This document shows positions 1-5,793 of a DNA stretch of 7,762 bases, in pieces (positions within the stretch are counted from its first letter, which is position 1; every line of letters begins with the position of its first letter). Source of the DNA: Anammoximicrobium sp964486845 (GTDB lineage Bacteria > Planctomycetota > Planctomycetia > Pirellulales > Pirellulaceae); contig CAZAQY010000346.1 in NCBI GenBank assembly GCA_964486845.1, forward strand, positions 1 to 7,762, given 5' to 3'. The notes under the pieces were generated by a model. The model had not been told where the DNA came from, made no database searches, and saw nothing but the letters and a program-made list of their open reading frames with translations. The translations under genes and the position numbers were made by a program.

Positions 1-11
1 AGGAGTGAATC

Positions 12-263
12 ATGAGCATAGCGCTCCACGATGCCCTTCAAGATGTGGATCTACAAGTCGGGCAGACGTACAGCGTCGAAGTCAAGGGTCGATGGGTTGA
101 ACTGCGGGTGCTGGCCGATGGGCCTACGTTGCAGACGGCTGAGGGGCCGATGCTGGACCCCTGGGTGGAATTCCCGCCGCCAACTCCGCAGTTCCGCTTG
201 CGGGCCAAGCCCGGTCCCCTCGCCCTGCCCGATCCACCGCACCTTCCCGCGGATGACGTATGA
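12..263 (+). CDS. Small hypothetical protein, first gene of a coupled pair
   Basis: An 83-residue soluble protein of unknown function. An exact AGGAG at 1-5, six bases before the ATG, supports this start. The N-terminal half (about residues 10-36) alternates polar and hydrophobic residues (VGQTYSVEVKGRWVELRVL) and should form a few beta strands. The C-terminal half is very proline-rich (PPPTP, PGPLALPDPP) and probably extended. There is no signal peptide or membrane segment. Its stop codon overlaps the start of the next gene in an ATGA junction (260-263), so the two are almost certainly co-translated and may form a complex. A small upstream partner coupled to a larger gene resembles toxin-antitoxin organisation, but no known antitoxin DNA-binding motif is visible, so that is only a possibility. 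The reading frame is well supported; the function is unknown. Confidence 0.7.
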   Translation: MSIALHDALQDVDLQVGQTYSVEVKGRWVELRVLADGPTLQTAEGPMLDPWVEFPPPTPQFRLRAKPGPLALPDPPHLPADDV

Positions 264-778
264 TCTATGACCTGCCTGCGCGCGACGATCCGGTGGATCA
301 GGGTGACATCATCGACGGTTGCCCCGTGCTCCGTATTTCTCAGTTCAGCGTCCGTGACTTGTTGCTCGAAGTGGCCGACTCCTTGGAGATCGAAGGGGCC
401 TTCAGCCGTGTCGTCGTGTTGACGCAGACGTGCGATCTGGCGAATCAGAAGACCACCATCGCCACGGTGGCGCTCGTCCGAGATGCCGAACAACTCGTCC
501 GGCAAGGACTCTTGAAGGCGGCCGATGTGCGCGGTCCCATCCGGGCTGGGCGTGTGTTCGGCTGGTACTTCCTGCCCAAGAGCGACGAACACGGCTTGCC
601 GGAGTCCATCGTCGATTTGTATCCATTGCACGCGGTTCGGCTCGACTTGTTGACCGCCTTGTGTCAGCACGGGCGACGACGCGCTCGCGTCCAGCCGTTG
701 TATCGCGAACACTTGTCGAAGCACTTCGCCGACACGTATAGCCGCATCGGATTGCCACAGCCGTATGCCACCGAGTGA
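260..778 (+). CDS. Conserved uncharacterised protein with VLTQTCDLAN and YREHLS...GLP motifs
   Basis: A 172-residue soluble protein with no signal peptide or membrane helix. Three blocks look conserved: DQGDIIDGCPV near residues 13-23, a hydrophobic strand ending in VVVLTQTCDLAN near residues 51-62, and a C-terminal PLYREHLSKHFADTYSRIGLP near residues 146-166. From memory this combination (QGDI, then V-L-T/S-Q-x-C-D-L, then a terminal REHLS-x-x-F-x-x-x-x-x-R-x-G-L-P) recurs in many bacteria in proteins called hypothetical. I know of no assigned activity. The invariant-looking Cys-Asp pair in TQTCDL and the C-terminal Arg-Glu-His are candidate active-site or metal-binding residues, which is inference. 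Translation starts within the stop of the preceding 83-residue gene (ATGA), and no separate ribosome binding site is needed. The pair is followed by non-coding DNA with hairpins at 803-832 and 853-870. Confidence 0.75.
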   Translation: MIYDLPARDDPVDQGDIIDGCPVLRISQFSVRDLLLEVADSLEIEGAFSRVVVLTQTCDLANQKTTIATVALVRDAEQLVRQGLLKAADVRGPIRAGRVFGWYFLPKSDEHGLPESIVDLYPLHAVRLDLLTALCQHGRRRARVQPLYREHLSKHFADTYSRIGLPQPYATE

Positions 779-802
779 TCAACGCCTCGTGAGATCGCGG
801 TC

Positions 803-870
803 GGCAGACTGAACCGGTGCGGATCGTCTGCCTCCGCCTGTAAACCGGCAAAACCGTCGCCATCGACGGT
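803..870 (+). terminator. Two tandem hairpins after the small gene pair
   Basis: The first hairpin pairs GGCAGAC (803-809) with GTCTGCC (826-832), seven perfect base pairs around a 16-base loop. The second pairs ACCGTCG (853-859) with CGACGGT (864-870), seven perfect pairs around a CCAT loop. They begin 25 bases after the stop of the upstream gene, where transcription would be expected to end. Neither is followed by a T run, so they do not fit a classical intrinsic terminator. They could be pause or RNA-stabilising structures instead. A ten-base palindrome, TCGCGCGCGA, follows at 874-883. Confidence 0.3.
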
Positions 871-957
871 GACTCGCGCGCGAGGAAAGCGGGGTCGGGT
901 CCTCTGTCGTGTTCACGGGCAAGGCGTCGGCATTCGGCGGTTCGCGGCGCGGCCGGG

Positions 958-983
958 TGGCACGGCCTACTTGTTGGCCGTGC
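958..983 (+). repeat. Hairpin repeat, copy 1 (plus orientation)
   Basis: A 26-base unit whose ends pair as GCACGGCC (960-967) and GGCCGTGC (976-983), eight perfect base pairs around the loop TACTTGTT. A second copy in opposite orientation lies at 1094-1119 and matches at 23 of 26 positions. The loop TACTTGT is identical in both and two of the three differences lie next to the stem. Similarity continues weakly into the flanks (CGGG before, GAAG after). Such stem-loop units are typical of dispersed REP-like or miniature elements. I believe similar units are common in planctomycete intergenic DNA, but I cannot verify that here. Confidence 0.55.
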
Positions 984-1093
984 GAAGCGGCGCGCGACGC
1001 CCAACGGCGAGAGGGCTCATCAGCTGTCCGACGCCGGGCCGGCAGCGGACTGAATCGCGGATTCCCCCAAAGCCGGCTTCGTGCGCACTTCCG

Positions 1094-1119
1094 GCACGGC
1101 TGACAAGTAAGCCGTGCCA
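1094..1119 (-). repeat. Hairpin repeat, copy 2 (minus orientation)
   Basis: Read on the minus strand this copy matches the one at 958-983 at 23 of 26 positions, with the same TACTTGT loop. On the + strand GGCACGGC (1093-1100) pairs with GCCGTGCC (1111-1118), extended by a T-A pair inside the stem. The two copies face each other across 110 bases, an arrangement expected for a paired REP-like element (BIME-type) or for the two ends of a small non-autonomous element. The 14-codon minus-strand ORF stops 22 bases from this copy (1120-1140 lies between), so insertion or recombination at the repeat may have removed the rest of that gene. Confidence 0.55.
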
Positions 1120-1140
1120 CACCGAGCAGGGCCACGCCCG

Positions 1141-1185
1141 TCACCAAACAACTGCCGCAACGGCCACCAACAACAACGTCCGCAT
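1141..1185 (-). pseudogene. Leader-like 14-residue ORF, likely remnant of a secreted-protein gene
   Basis: On the minus strand an AGAGGAG ribosome binding site (complement of 1194-1200) sits eight bases before an ATG at 1185. The ORF reads MRTLLLVAVAAVVW and then stops at 1143-1141. A Met-Arg start followed by an unbroken hydrophobic run is how a signal peptide begins. If the frame shifts at the stop, translation would continue as TGVALLGVARLTC and run into the hairpin repeat at 1094-1119. The simplest reading is the intact 5' end of a lipoprotein or secreted-protein gene whose body is lost. A genuine small membrane peptide is the alternative. No downstream coding content is recognisable. Confidence 0.35.
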
Positions 1186-1337
1186 CGCTTCGTCTCCTCT
1201 CGTCCCCCCGGCTTCAAGCCTGCTAAGGCATTTGCCCGCAACCAGCGTGCCGCGGACGGGTTGCCGTGTGGACTTCGCGTAACCGGTTTATGAGACGATG
1301 GTTGCGCGGCGGCAGGCCGATCGGACACGATGAGGAT

Positions 1338-1379
1338 CGCGTCGAAGACTCCGACAGGGGCCCCGAGTGTTTCGACGCG
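1338..1379. other. Long interrupted inverted repeat / stem-loop
   Basis: CGCGTCGAA (1338-1346) is perfectly complementary to TTCGACGCG (1371-1379), nine base pairs. Inside it ACTC (1348-1351) pairs with GAGT (1365-1368), separated from the outer stem by a one-base bulge on the left and a two-base bulge on the right. The terminal loop (1352-1364) contains part of the self-complementary GGGGCCCC at 1357-1364. This is the strongest fold I see in the gene-free stretch. It lies about 70 bases before the possible promoter of the DUF1559 gene, with no T run on either side. It could be an operator-like palindrome, part of a small RNA, or the end of an element; I cannot choose. Confidence 0.35.
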
Positions 1380-1447
1380 CCCGGCGGGCCACAGCCGTGA
1401 AGGATTCTGATCTCGGTGCCCGTCAAGAAAAATTCCGCGCAAGCCCC

Positions 1448-1513
1448 TTGCCGAGATCCAAACCGATTGCTATCCTGCCATGCGAAGTATTACGAAATCG
1501 CAATCTGTATGAT
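1448..1513 (+). promoter_or_regulatory. Possible sigma70-type promoter(s) for the DUF1559 gene
   Basis: TTGCCG (1448-1453) and TATCCT (1471-1476) are separated by exactly 17 bases and resemble -35 and -10 elements, each with two mismatches to the E. coli consensus. A better -10 match, TATGAT, lies at 1508-1513, but nothing resembling a -35 is found 16-18 bases before it. The local DNA (1471-1520) is markedly more AT-rich than its surroundings, as expected for a promoter. The start codon of the downstream gene is at 1555, so the 5' leader would be about 35-75 bases. Planctomycete promoter consensus is poorly defined, so this is tentative. Confidence 0.3.
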
Positions 1514-1554
1514 TTGTGGTTTTTCAGAGCGATGTCGTGAGCAGGAGCGAGGCC

Positions 1555-2556
1555 ATGAAGAGGAGCGCCGGGTTCACCTTGGTCGAGTTGTTGGTGGTGA
1601 TTGCGATTATCGGCATTTTGGTCGCCCTGTTGCTGCCGGCCATCCAGGCGGCGCGCGAGGCGGCGCGGCGCGCGGAGTGCAGCAACAAGCTGAAGCAAAT
1701 CGGTGTGGCCATGCACAATTTCCACAGCAGCCACAACCGGTTTCCCTGCGGAGATCCTCAGAAGGTGATGCCGACTTATCCCAGCGTAGGCGCTTTTCTG
1801 TACCGCTGGTCGCCGTTGGCAATGATTACGCCGCACATGGAACAAGCGGAGATCTTTAACGCCTTGAACTTCGACGTTCCGTTGTACACGTACAACGGCC
1901 CCAATCCCGGGCCGGGGTACGACGTCCACCCTGATAACGTGGCTACGGTGTCGGAACCGCTGAGGATGTTCCTCTGCCCCAGCGACAGCGGGCGGAAGGT
2001 CGACGAGTTGTACGGCCCGACCAATTACATGTCCTGCTGGGGCAGCGGGATGCCGCCATGGACGGTCCACTCGGGCTCGGAGACAGATGGCGTGTTCTAC
2101 GCGAACTCCGCCACTCGCTTTGGCGATATCGTGGACGGCACGAGCAATACGGCGATGGCTTCCGAGAGCACGTTTTCGTCCAGCGGCACGGCCGCAGCTC
2201 TCACACCCGAGAATGCGAGCGAGGTGCTGGTCAGCCTTCGCAGTCTGCCGCTGGACGAGGCGCGGTGTTCGGCGCCTGGCGCTTCGGCTCAAACGAACCG
2301 CAACGGCCGCTGGGCGGACGGGTGGCCCAGGTATTCCGGCTATGACCACTACCTGGCGCCGAATTCCTCCGTTCCCGACTGCGGCGTGGTCTCGCCGATG
2401 CGCGGGCTGTGGAAGGCCGCTCGAAGCCGGCATCCCGGCGGCGTGAATCTGTTGCTGTGCGATGGTTCGGTCCGTTTCGTCAGTGACAGCATCGGCCTGC
2501 AAACATGGCGCGGGTTGGGTTCCCGCAGCGGCGGCGAACCACCCGCCAAGTACTGA
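1555..2556 (+). CDS. DUF1559 prepilin-like protein (H-X9-DG family)
   Basis: A 333-residue protein of the planctomycete DUF1559 family. The N-terminus, MKRSAGFTLVELLVVIAIIG, is a type IV prepilin signal. Prepilin peptidase would cut between Gly6 and Phe7 and methylate Phe7, and the following hydrophobic helix (about residues 7-30) anchors the protein. The large C-terminal domain ends with the family motif at His293-X9-Asp303-Gly304 (HPGGVNLLLCDG). An AGGAG at 1543-1547, seven bases before the ATG, and the position of the prepilin motif favour this start over an in-frame GTG at 1516 that would add 13 residues. These proteins are thought to be pseudopilin-like components of the cell surface or secretion machinery and occur in tens to hundreds of copies per genome; individual roles are unknown. 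It is 113 bases from the metal-transport operon, with no evident functional link. Confidence 0.9.
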   Translation: MKRSAGFTLVELLVVIAIIGILVALLLPAIQAAREAARRAECSNKLKQIGVAMHNFHSSHNRFPCGDPQKVMPTYPSVGAFLYRWSPLAMITPHMEQAEIFNALNFDVPLYTYNGPNPGPGYDVHPDNVATVSEPLRMFLCPSDSGRKVDELYGPTNYMSCWGSGMPPWTVHSGSETDGVFYANSATRFGDIVDGTSNTAMASESTFSSSGTAAALTPENASEVLVSLRSLPLDEARCSAPGASAQTNRNGRWADGWPRYSGYDHYLAPNSSVPDCGVVSPMRGLWKAARSRHPGGVNLLLCDGSVRFVSDSIGLQTWRGLGSRSGGEPPAKY

Positions 2557-2669
2557 ACTTGGCCCCACTAACGTATCCGACAAAAAAGAGACACAACCAA
2601 ATACTGTGCCGATACCGTACGATTACCACACGTCGCTGTCCGATTTTCGCGAAACTGAAAGGGAAAGAA
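2557..2669 (+). other. Leader region of the metal-uptake operon
   Basis: This 113-base spacer is AT-richer than its surroundings and must hold the promoter of the five-gene operon unless transcription reads through from the DUF1559 gene. I looked for a cobalamin riboswitch B12 box and for a NikR-type GTATGA/TCATAC inverted repeat and found neither. The only symmetry is a GTATC (2573-2577) and GATAC (2611-2615) pair 33 bases apart and a CGTACG palindrome at 2616-2621. TACGAT at 2618-2623 could be a -10 element but has no matching -35. The purine-rich AAAGGGAAAG just before 2670 is a weak ribosome binding site. Confidence 0.35.
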
Positions 2670-3581
2670 ATGGCAAGTCTTGAGCAAACGGGCACATCCT
2701 GGCGTCTGTTTCGGCGTCCTTACCTATGGGGTGCTCTGGCGATCATCAGCGTCTGGGGCTTAGCTGGCCAGGCCCCGCAGCCGGCGCTGGCAGCCGAGGC
2801 GCCCACGGCTCCCGCCAAGCTGTACCTGGTGGGCGTCGGCCCCGGCGATCCGGATCTCGTCACGGTCCGGGCGTTGAAGGTGATGCGGCAGGCCGACGTG
2901 CTGGTCTGCTCCAGCCGGATGAAGGAGAAGTTCCCGGCGGAATTCGAGGGCAAGGAGGTTCTCGAAGGCTATTGGCGTTTGTTTCCTTACTACGGCCAGG
3001 ATGTGACCAAGCTGGAGGGCGAAGAGCGCCGCCAAGCCGAGGCGATGGCCGTCAAGCGGAACGAGTTCATCGCCAAGGTCCGCGATGCCGTCCAGAAGGG
3101 ACAGATCGTGGCCATCGTCGACAACGGCGACCCGTTGATCTACGGTCCCTGGGCGTGGTGCCTGGAGGAATTCGAGGATTTGCGCCCGGTTGTCATCCCG
3201 GGCCTAAGCTGCTTCAATGCCGCCAATGCCGCCTTGTGCCGCGGCATCACCAACAGCGAAAACACGAAATCCGTCATCTTGACGGCCGCCGACTGGATGG
3301 GCAAAGCGGACACGATCGACAAGCTGTCCGTCCACCACACGACGATGGTGCTGTTCACCATGCGGACGGAATTCAGGGAGTTCATCGACAAGCTGTTGAT
3401 CAACTGGCCGCCCGAAACGCCCGTAGCGGTAGTCAAGCGTGCGGGATACGCCGGGAAGGAAGAAGTCATTCAAGCCACGTTGGGAACGATCCTGGATCGC
3501 GTCGGTCCTGACGGATTGCCTTTCGAGTACTTGATCTACGTTGGCGATTTCCTTACGTATCGCCACAAGAAAGCGAGGTAA
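2670..3581 (+). CDS. Tetrapyrrole (precorrin) methylase-like protein with export signal
   Basis: A 303-residue protein. Residues about 50-296 form a tetrapyrrole methylase domain (PF00590 type). The SAM-site loop GVGPGDPDLVT lies at 55-65, the second conserved motif GDPLIYGP at 153-160, then a PGLSCFNAANAAL block at 177-189, SVILTA at 201-206, TPVAVV at 250-255 and a final YVGDF at 290-294. The layout fits precorrin-4 C11-methyltransferase (CobM/CbiF), which methylates corrin precursors with SAM in the cytoplasm. Unusually, residues 1-44 are an export signal: Arg15-Arg16-Pro-Tyr-Leu, a hydrophobic stretch (about 18-32) and an ALAAEA signal-peptidase-like site near 39-44. The Arg pair could mark Tat export of a folded protein. 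No in-frame ATG, GTG or TTG occurs between codon 1 and Val54, which is inside the first strand, so a cytoplasmic form from a later start is not possible. It leads the metal-transport operon, two bases before the next gene. The exact substrate is unknown; a tetrapyrrole-binding rather than catalytic role is possible. Confidence 0.85.
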   Translation: MASLEQTGTSWRLFRRPYLWGALAIISVWGLAGQAPQPALAAEAPTAPAKLYLVGVGPGDPDLVTVRALKVMRQADVLVCSSRMKEKFPAEFEGKEVLEGYWRLFPYYGQDVTKLEGEERRQAEAMAVKRNEFIAKVRDAVQKGQIVAIVDNGDPLIYGPWAWCLEEFEDLRPVVIPGLSCFNAANAALCRGITNSENTKSVILTAADWMGKADTIDKLSVHHTTMVLFTMRTEFREFIDKLLINWPPETPVAVVKRAGYAGKEEVIQATLGTILDRVGPDGLPFEYLIYVGDFLTYRHKKAR

Positions 3582-3583
3582 CC

Positions 3584-4450
3584 ATGTGCAGTTTTCGGAT
3601 GATTGTGTCGAAGATCTCACGTGTCCGTTTTTGGGCTGCCGCGCTGCTGGCCGCAGGGGCCGCGCTGGGGCCGGCCATTTCCGGGCAGGCCCACGAGATC
3701 TGGATCGAGACCGACGCTTCGGCGAGGATTGGCCGGGACCAAGAAGTCCGCGTTTGCTGGGGCCACTCGGGTCACAAGGAAGGCGGAGCCAGGTTGGCCG
3801 GGCATGAGAGCAAGCTGAGCCTTTGCCTGCTGGGCCCCGGCGGCCGAACCGGCTTGAAGCTCACCCAGGCGGACGATTGTTTTGTGGCCAAGTTCGCGCC
3901 GGCCGGCGCCGGCTTTTATCTGGTCGGGGCCGAGTTGCAGACCGGGATCATCGAACGGGAGATGCACAGCATTCCGGCCAAGACCAGGATCGTGATGTAC
4001 GGCAAGTCTTGCGTCCTGGCCGGCGGGGGACGGGCAGAAATGCCGGCCCCGCTGGGGTTTGACCTGGAAATCGTTCCCGCAGGTCTGACCGGCGAGCCGA
4101 AGCCCGGCGATGTGTTCCCGGTCAAGGTGCTTCACAAAGGCCAACCGACCGGAGGCAAGAAGGTCCTGGTGACCGCCGCGACCGCTGGATCGCTGCCCCC
4201 CTCGGAAGATCCCCGGATCCAGACGAGCGAATGGTCCCTCGAAGCCATGGCCGACCCCAAGACCGGCGAGGCGGCCTTTCCGCTGATCGTCGGCGGCCAG
4301 CACCTGTTCACCGTCAAGTACTTGGACGAGACGCCGGGGACGTACGACGGCGACAGGAATGACAGCTCGGGGTTCAGTCATCTCCGCAAGGGGGACAAGT
4401 ACGAGCGGACGATGTATGTCTCGACGCTGACGGTCCAGGTCAGGAAGTAA
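3584..4450 (+). CDS. Periplasmic DUF4198 metal-uptake protein (NikK-like)
   Basis: A 288-residue exported protein of the DUF4198 family, which accompanies nickel and cobalt ECF transporters as NikK and is thought to capture or deliver the ion outside the inner membrane. Residues 1-36 are a signal peptide: basic n-region (Lys10 to Arg15), a hydrophobic core from Phe16 to Ile32, and cleavage predicted after Ala36, leaving His37 as the first mature residue (HEIWIE). Further potential ligands follow in GHSGHKEGG (His61, His64) and at His74. The remainder looks like two beta-rich domains, the second opening with a PKPGDVFPVKV segment typical of Ig-like repeats. GAGG at 3575-3578 serves as ribosome binding site, only two bases separate it from the methylase gene, and Met6 (3599) is an alternative start. 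The position directly before the NikM-like gene matches the known NikK-M-L-Q-O order. Confidence 0.85.
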   Translation: MCSFRMIVSKISRVRFWAAALLAAGAALGPAISGQAHEIWIETDASARIGRDQEVRVCWGHSGHKEGGARLAGHESKLSLCLLGPGGRTGLKLTQADDCFVAKFAPAGAGFYLVGAELQTGIIEREMHSIPAKTRIVMYGKSCVLAGGGRAEMPAPLGFDLEIVPAGLTGEPKPGDVFPVKVLHKGQPTGGKKVLVTAATAGSLPPSEDPRIQTSEWSLEAMADPKTGEAAFPLIVGGQHLFTVKYLDETPGTYDGDRNDSSGFSHLRKGDKYERTMYVSTLTVQVRK

Positions 4451-4472
4451 TCCAACTCAGGGGCGGAACGTC

Positions 4473-5738
4473 GTGCACCTTCACGAAGCCGTGTTATCGA
4501 ATTCGCATTCCGGCGTGGCCGTGTTGTGCGCGGGCGCAGTCGCCGCGGCCGCGGGAACGGCGATCGGCCTGAGGAAAATGGAACACGAGCAGGTCCCGCG
4601 CGTGGCCCTGGTGACTTCCGCCTTTTTTGTGGTGTCGCTGATCCATGTGCCGCTGGGCGTGACCAGCGTCCACCTGGTGCTCAACGGGCTCGTGGGGCTG
4701 TTGCTCGGCTGGTCGGCGTTCCCGGCCCTGCTGGTGGCTTTGCTGCTGCAGGCGGTCTTGTTTGGCCACGGGGGACTGCTGGCCTTGGGACTCAATACGC
4801 TGACCATGGCGGCTCCGGCGGTGGTCTGTCACTATTTGTTCCGGCGAGCCGTCGTCGCGCGGCGTGCCGGACTGGCCTCCGCAGCCGGCTTCCTGGCCGG
4901 TGCGGCCGCCATGCTCTTAGGGGCGTTGTTGACGGCCTCGGCGCTCTGGATCGCCGGCAAGGAATTCGAATTGCTGGCCAAAACCGTGCTGGGGCTGCAC
5001 GTGGCCGTGGCGGCGGTCGAAGGCCTGATCACGGCCAGCGTCGTGTCATTTCTCCGCAAGGTCCGGCGAGACATGCTTCCCGCCAGCGCTGCGGGGCGCC
5101 CGGCTCACGCCAGGCGTTCCTTGCAGGCCCTCCTGTTCACGGGAACACTGCTCGCCGTGTTCGGCCAGACGACGGCTGCTTCGGCCCACAAGCTGTTCGT
5201 CTTCGCCGCGGTACGGGGGGACGTGATCGAAGGCGAGGTCTACTACCACGGGGGCGATTCGGCGGGCAACGTCAAAGTCTCGGTCTTCGATCCGGGCGGC
5301 AAGCTGCTCGGCGAAACCACCACGGACCCGGAAGGCAAGTTCGAGTTCCAGCCGCGGCTTTGCTGCGACCACAGACTGATCGCCGACGCCGGCCTGGGGC
5401 ACGCGGCCGAGTACACCGTCGAGGCCGGCGAACTGCCGGCGGCGCTGGGCCCGCCGTCGGCCAGGACGCCGGGCGACAGCCCGCCCGATTCGGCCCAGGG
5501 CGCCGAGCCGTTGTCTCCGGCCGCGCCCGCTCGGCACGCGCACGGTTCGCCCGCCCTCGCCAACGCGGACCTCGCTGCCCAGACCGAAGCGCTTAGCCGG
5601 CAAATCGCTGCGCTGCGGCAAGATCTGGACAGGTGGAAAGCCCAACTGCGGCTGCAGGACATTTTGGGCGGCATCGGCTATATCCTCGGCGTCATGGGGT
5701 TGATATTCTTTTTGGGAGGCAAACGCAAGCGGACGTGA
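4473..5738 (+). CDS. cbiM: NikM/CbiM substrate-binding membrane protein fused to a NikL-like periplasmic module
   Basis: A 421-residue protein with two parts. Residues 1-200 are the S component of a nickel/cobalt ECF importer. It starts MHLHE, and His67 (in VHLVLNG) falls at the number of the metal-binding His in NikM2; Met1, His2 and His67 bind the ion in that family. The signature FGHGGLLALGLNTLTM is at 97-112. The start must be the GTG at 4473, because metal binding requires Met1-His2. After a basic cytoplasmic loop (RKVRRD, HARRS) come a hydrophobic segment (217-232) and ASAHKLFVFA, which looks like an internal signal peptide ending at Ala238-His239. Then a small beta domain follows (240-320, with YYHGGD and TTTDPEGKFEF), a Pro/Ala-rich linker (322-362), a coiled coil (366-393), and a C-terminal membrane helix (398-415) ending KRKRT. 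This second half matches NikL. No CbiN/NikN gene is present, as expected when NikK and NikL are used. Nickel versus cobalt is undecided. Confidence 0.85.
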   Translation: MHLHEAVLSNSHSGVAVLCAGAVAAAAGTAIGLRKMEHEQVPRVALVTSAFFVVSLIHVPLGVTSVHLVLNGLVGLLLGWSAFPALLVALLLQAVLFGHGGLLALGLNTLTMAAPAVVCHYLFRRAVVARRAGLASAAGFLAGAAAMLLGALLTASALWIAGKEFELLAKTVLGLHVAVAAVEGLITASVVSFLRKVRRDMLPASAAGRPAHARRSLQALLFTGTLLAVFGQTTAASAHKLFVFAAVRGDVIEGEVYYHGGDSAGNVKVSVFDPGGKLLGETTTDPEGKFEFQPRLCCDHRLIADAGLGHAAEYTVEAGELPAALGPPSARTPGDSPPDSAQGAEPLSPAAPARHAHGSPALANADLAAQTEALSRQIAALRQDLDRWKAQLRLQDILGGIGYILGVMGLIFFLGGKRKRT

Positions 5739-5793
5739 GCCCCGTGCGTCAGGCTTCTCAGCTTGGCGCTTCCCTGCTGGCGCCCGAGTGAAT

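Larger units (their letters stand above)
779..1447. other. Gene-free accessory DNA with hairpins and repeat copies
   Basis: No reading frame here on either strand has a ribosome binding site together with recognisable protein content. What it does hold is annotated separately: tandem hairpins at 803-870, an inverted pair of 26-base hairpin repeats at 958-983 and 1094-1119, a leader-like 14-codon ORF on the minus strand at 1141-1185, and a long interrupted stem at 1338-1379. Long open frames on the minus strand are unremarkable at this GC content. The mixture of repeat copies and a decayed gene start suggests a site that accumulates insertions or deletions between two gene blocks. Confidence 0.5.

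Noticed and set aside
402..1004. Minus-strand open frame of 200 codons covering the second small gene and spacer
   Set aside because: Its composition is dominated by Arg, Ser and Thr, it has no motif, and it overlaps the better-supported coupled gene on the + strand.
1423..2583. Minus-strand open frame of 386 codons
   Set aside because: It mirrors the DUF1559 gene on the other strand. The translation is Arg/His/Ala-rich without recognisable motifs, and there is no ribosome binding site.
2505..2669. Longer N-terminus for the methylase-like protein
   Set aside because: The extra 55 residues would overlap the end of the DUF1559 gene, are rich in Arg/Lys/Thr and would bury the export signal. 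The ATG at 2670 directly precedes a normal signal sequence.
2557..2669. Cobalamin riboswitch before the operon
   Set aside because: No B12 box is visible and 113 bases is too short for the usual structure.
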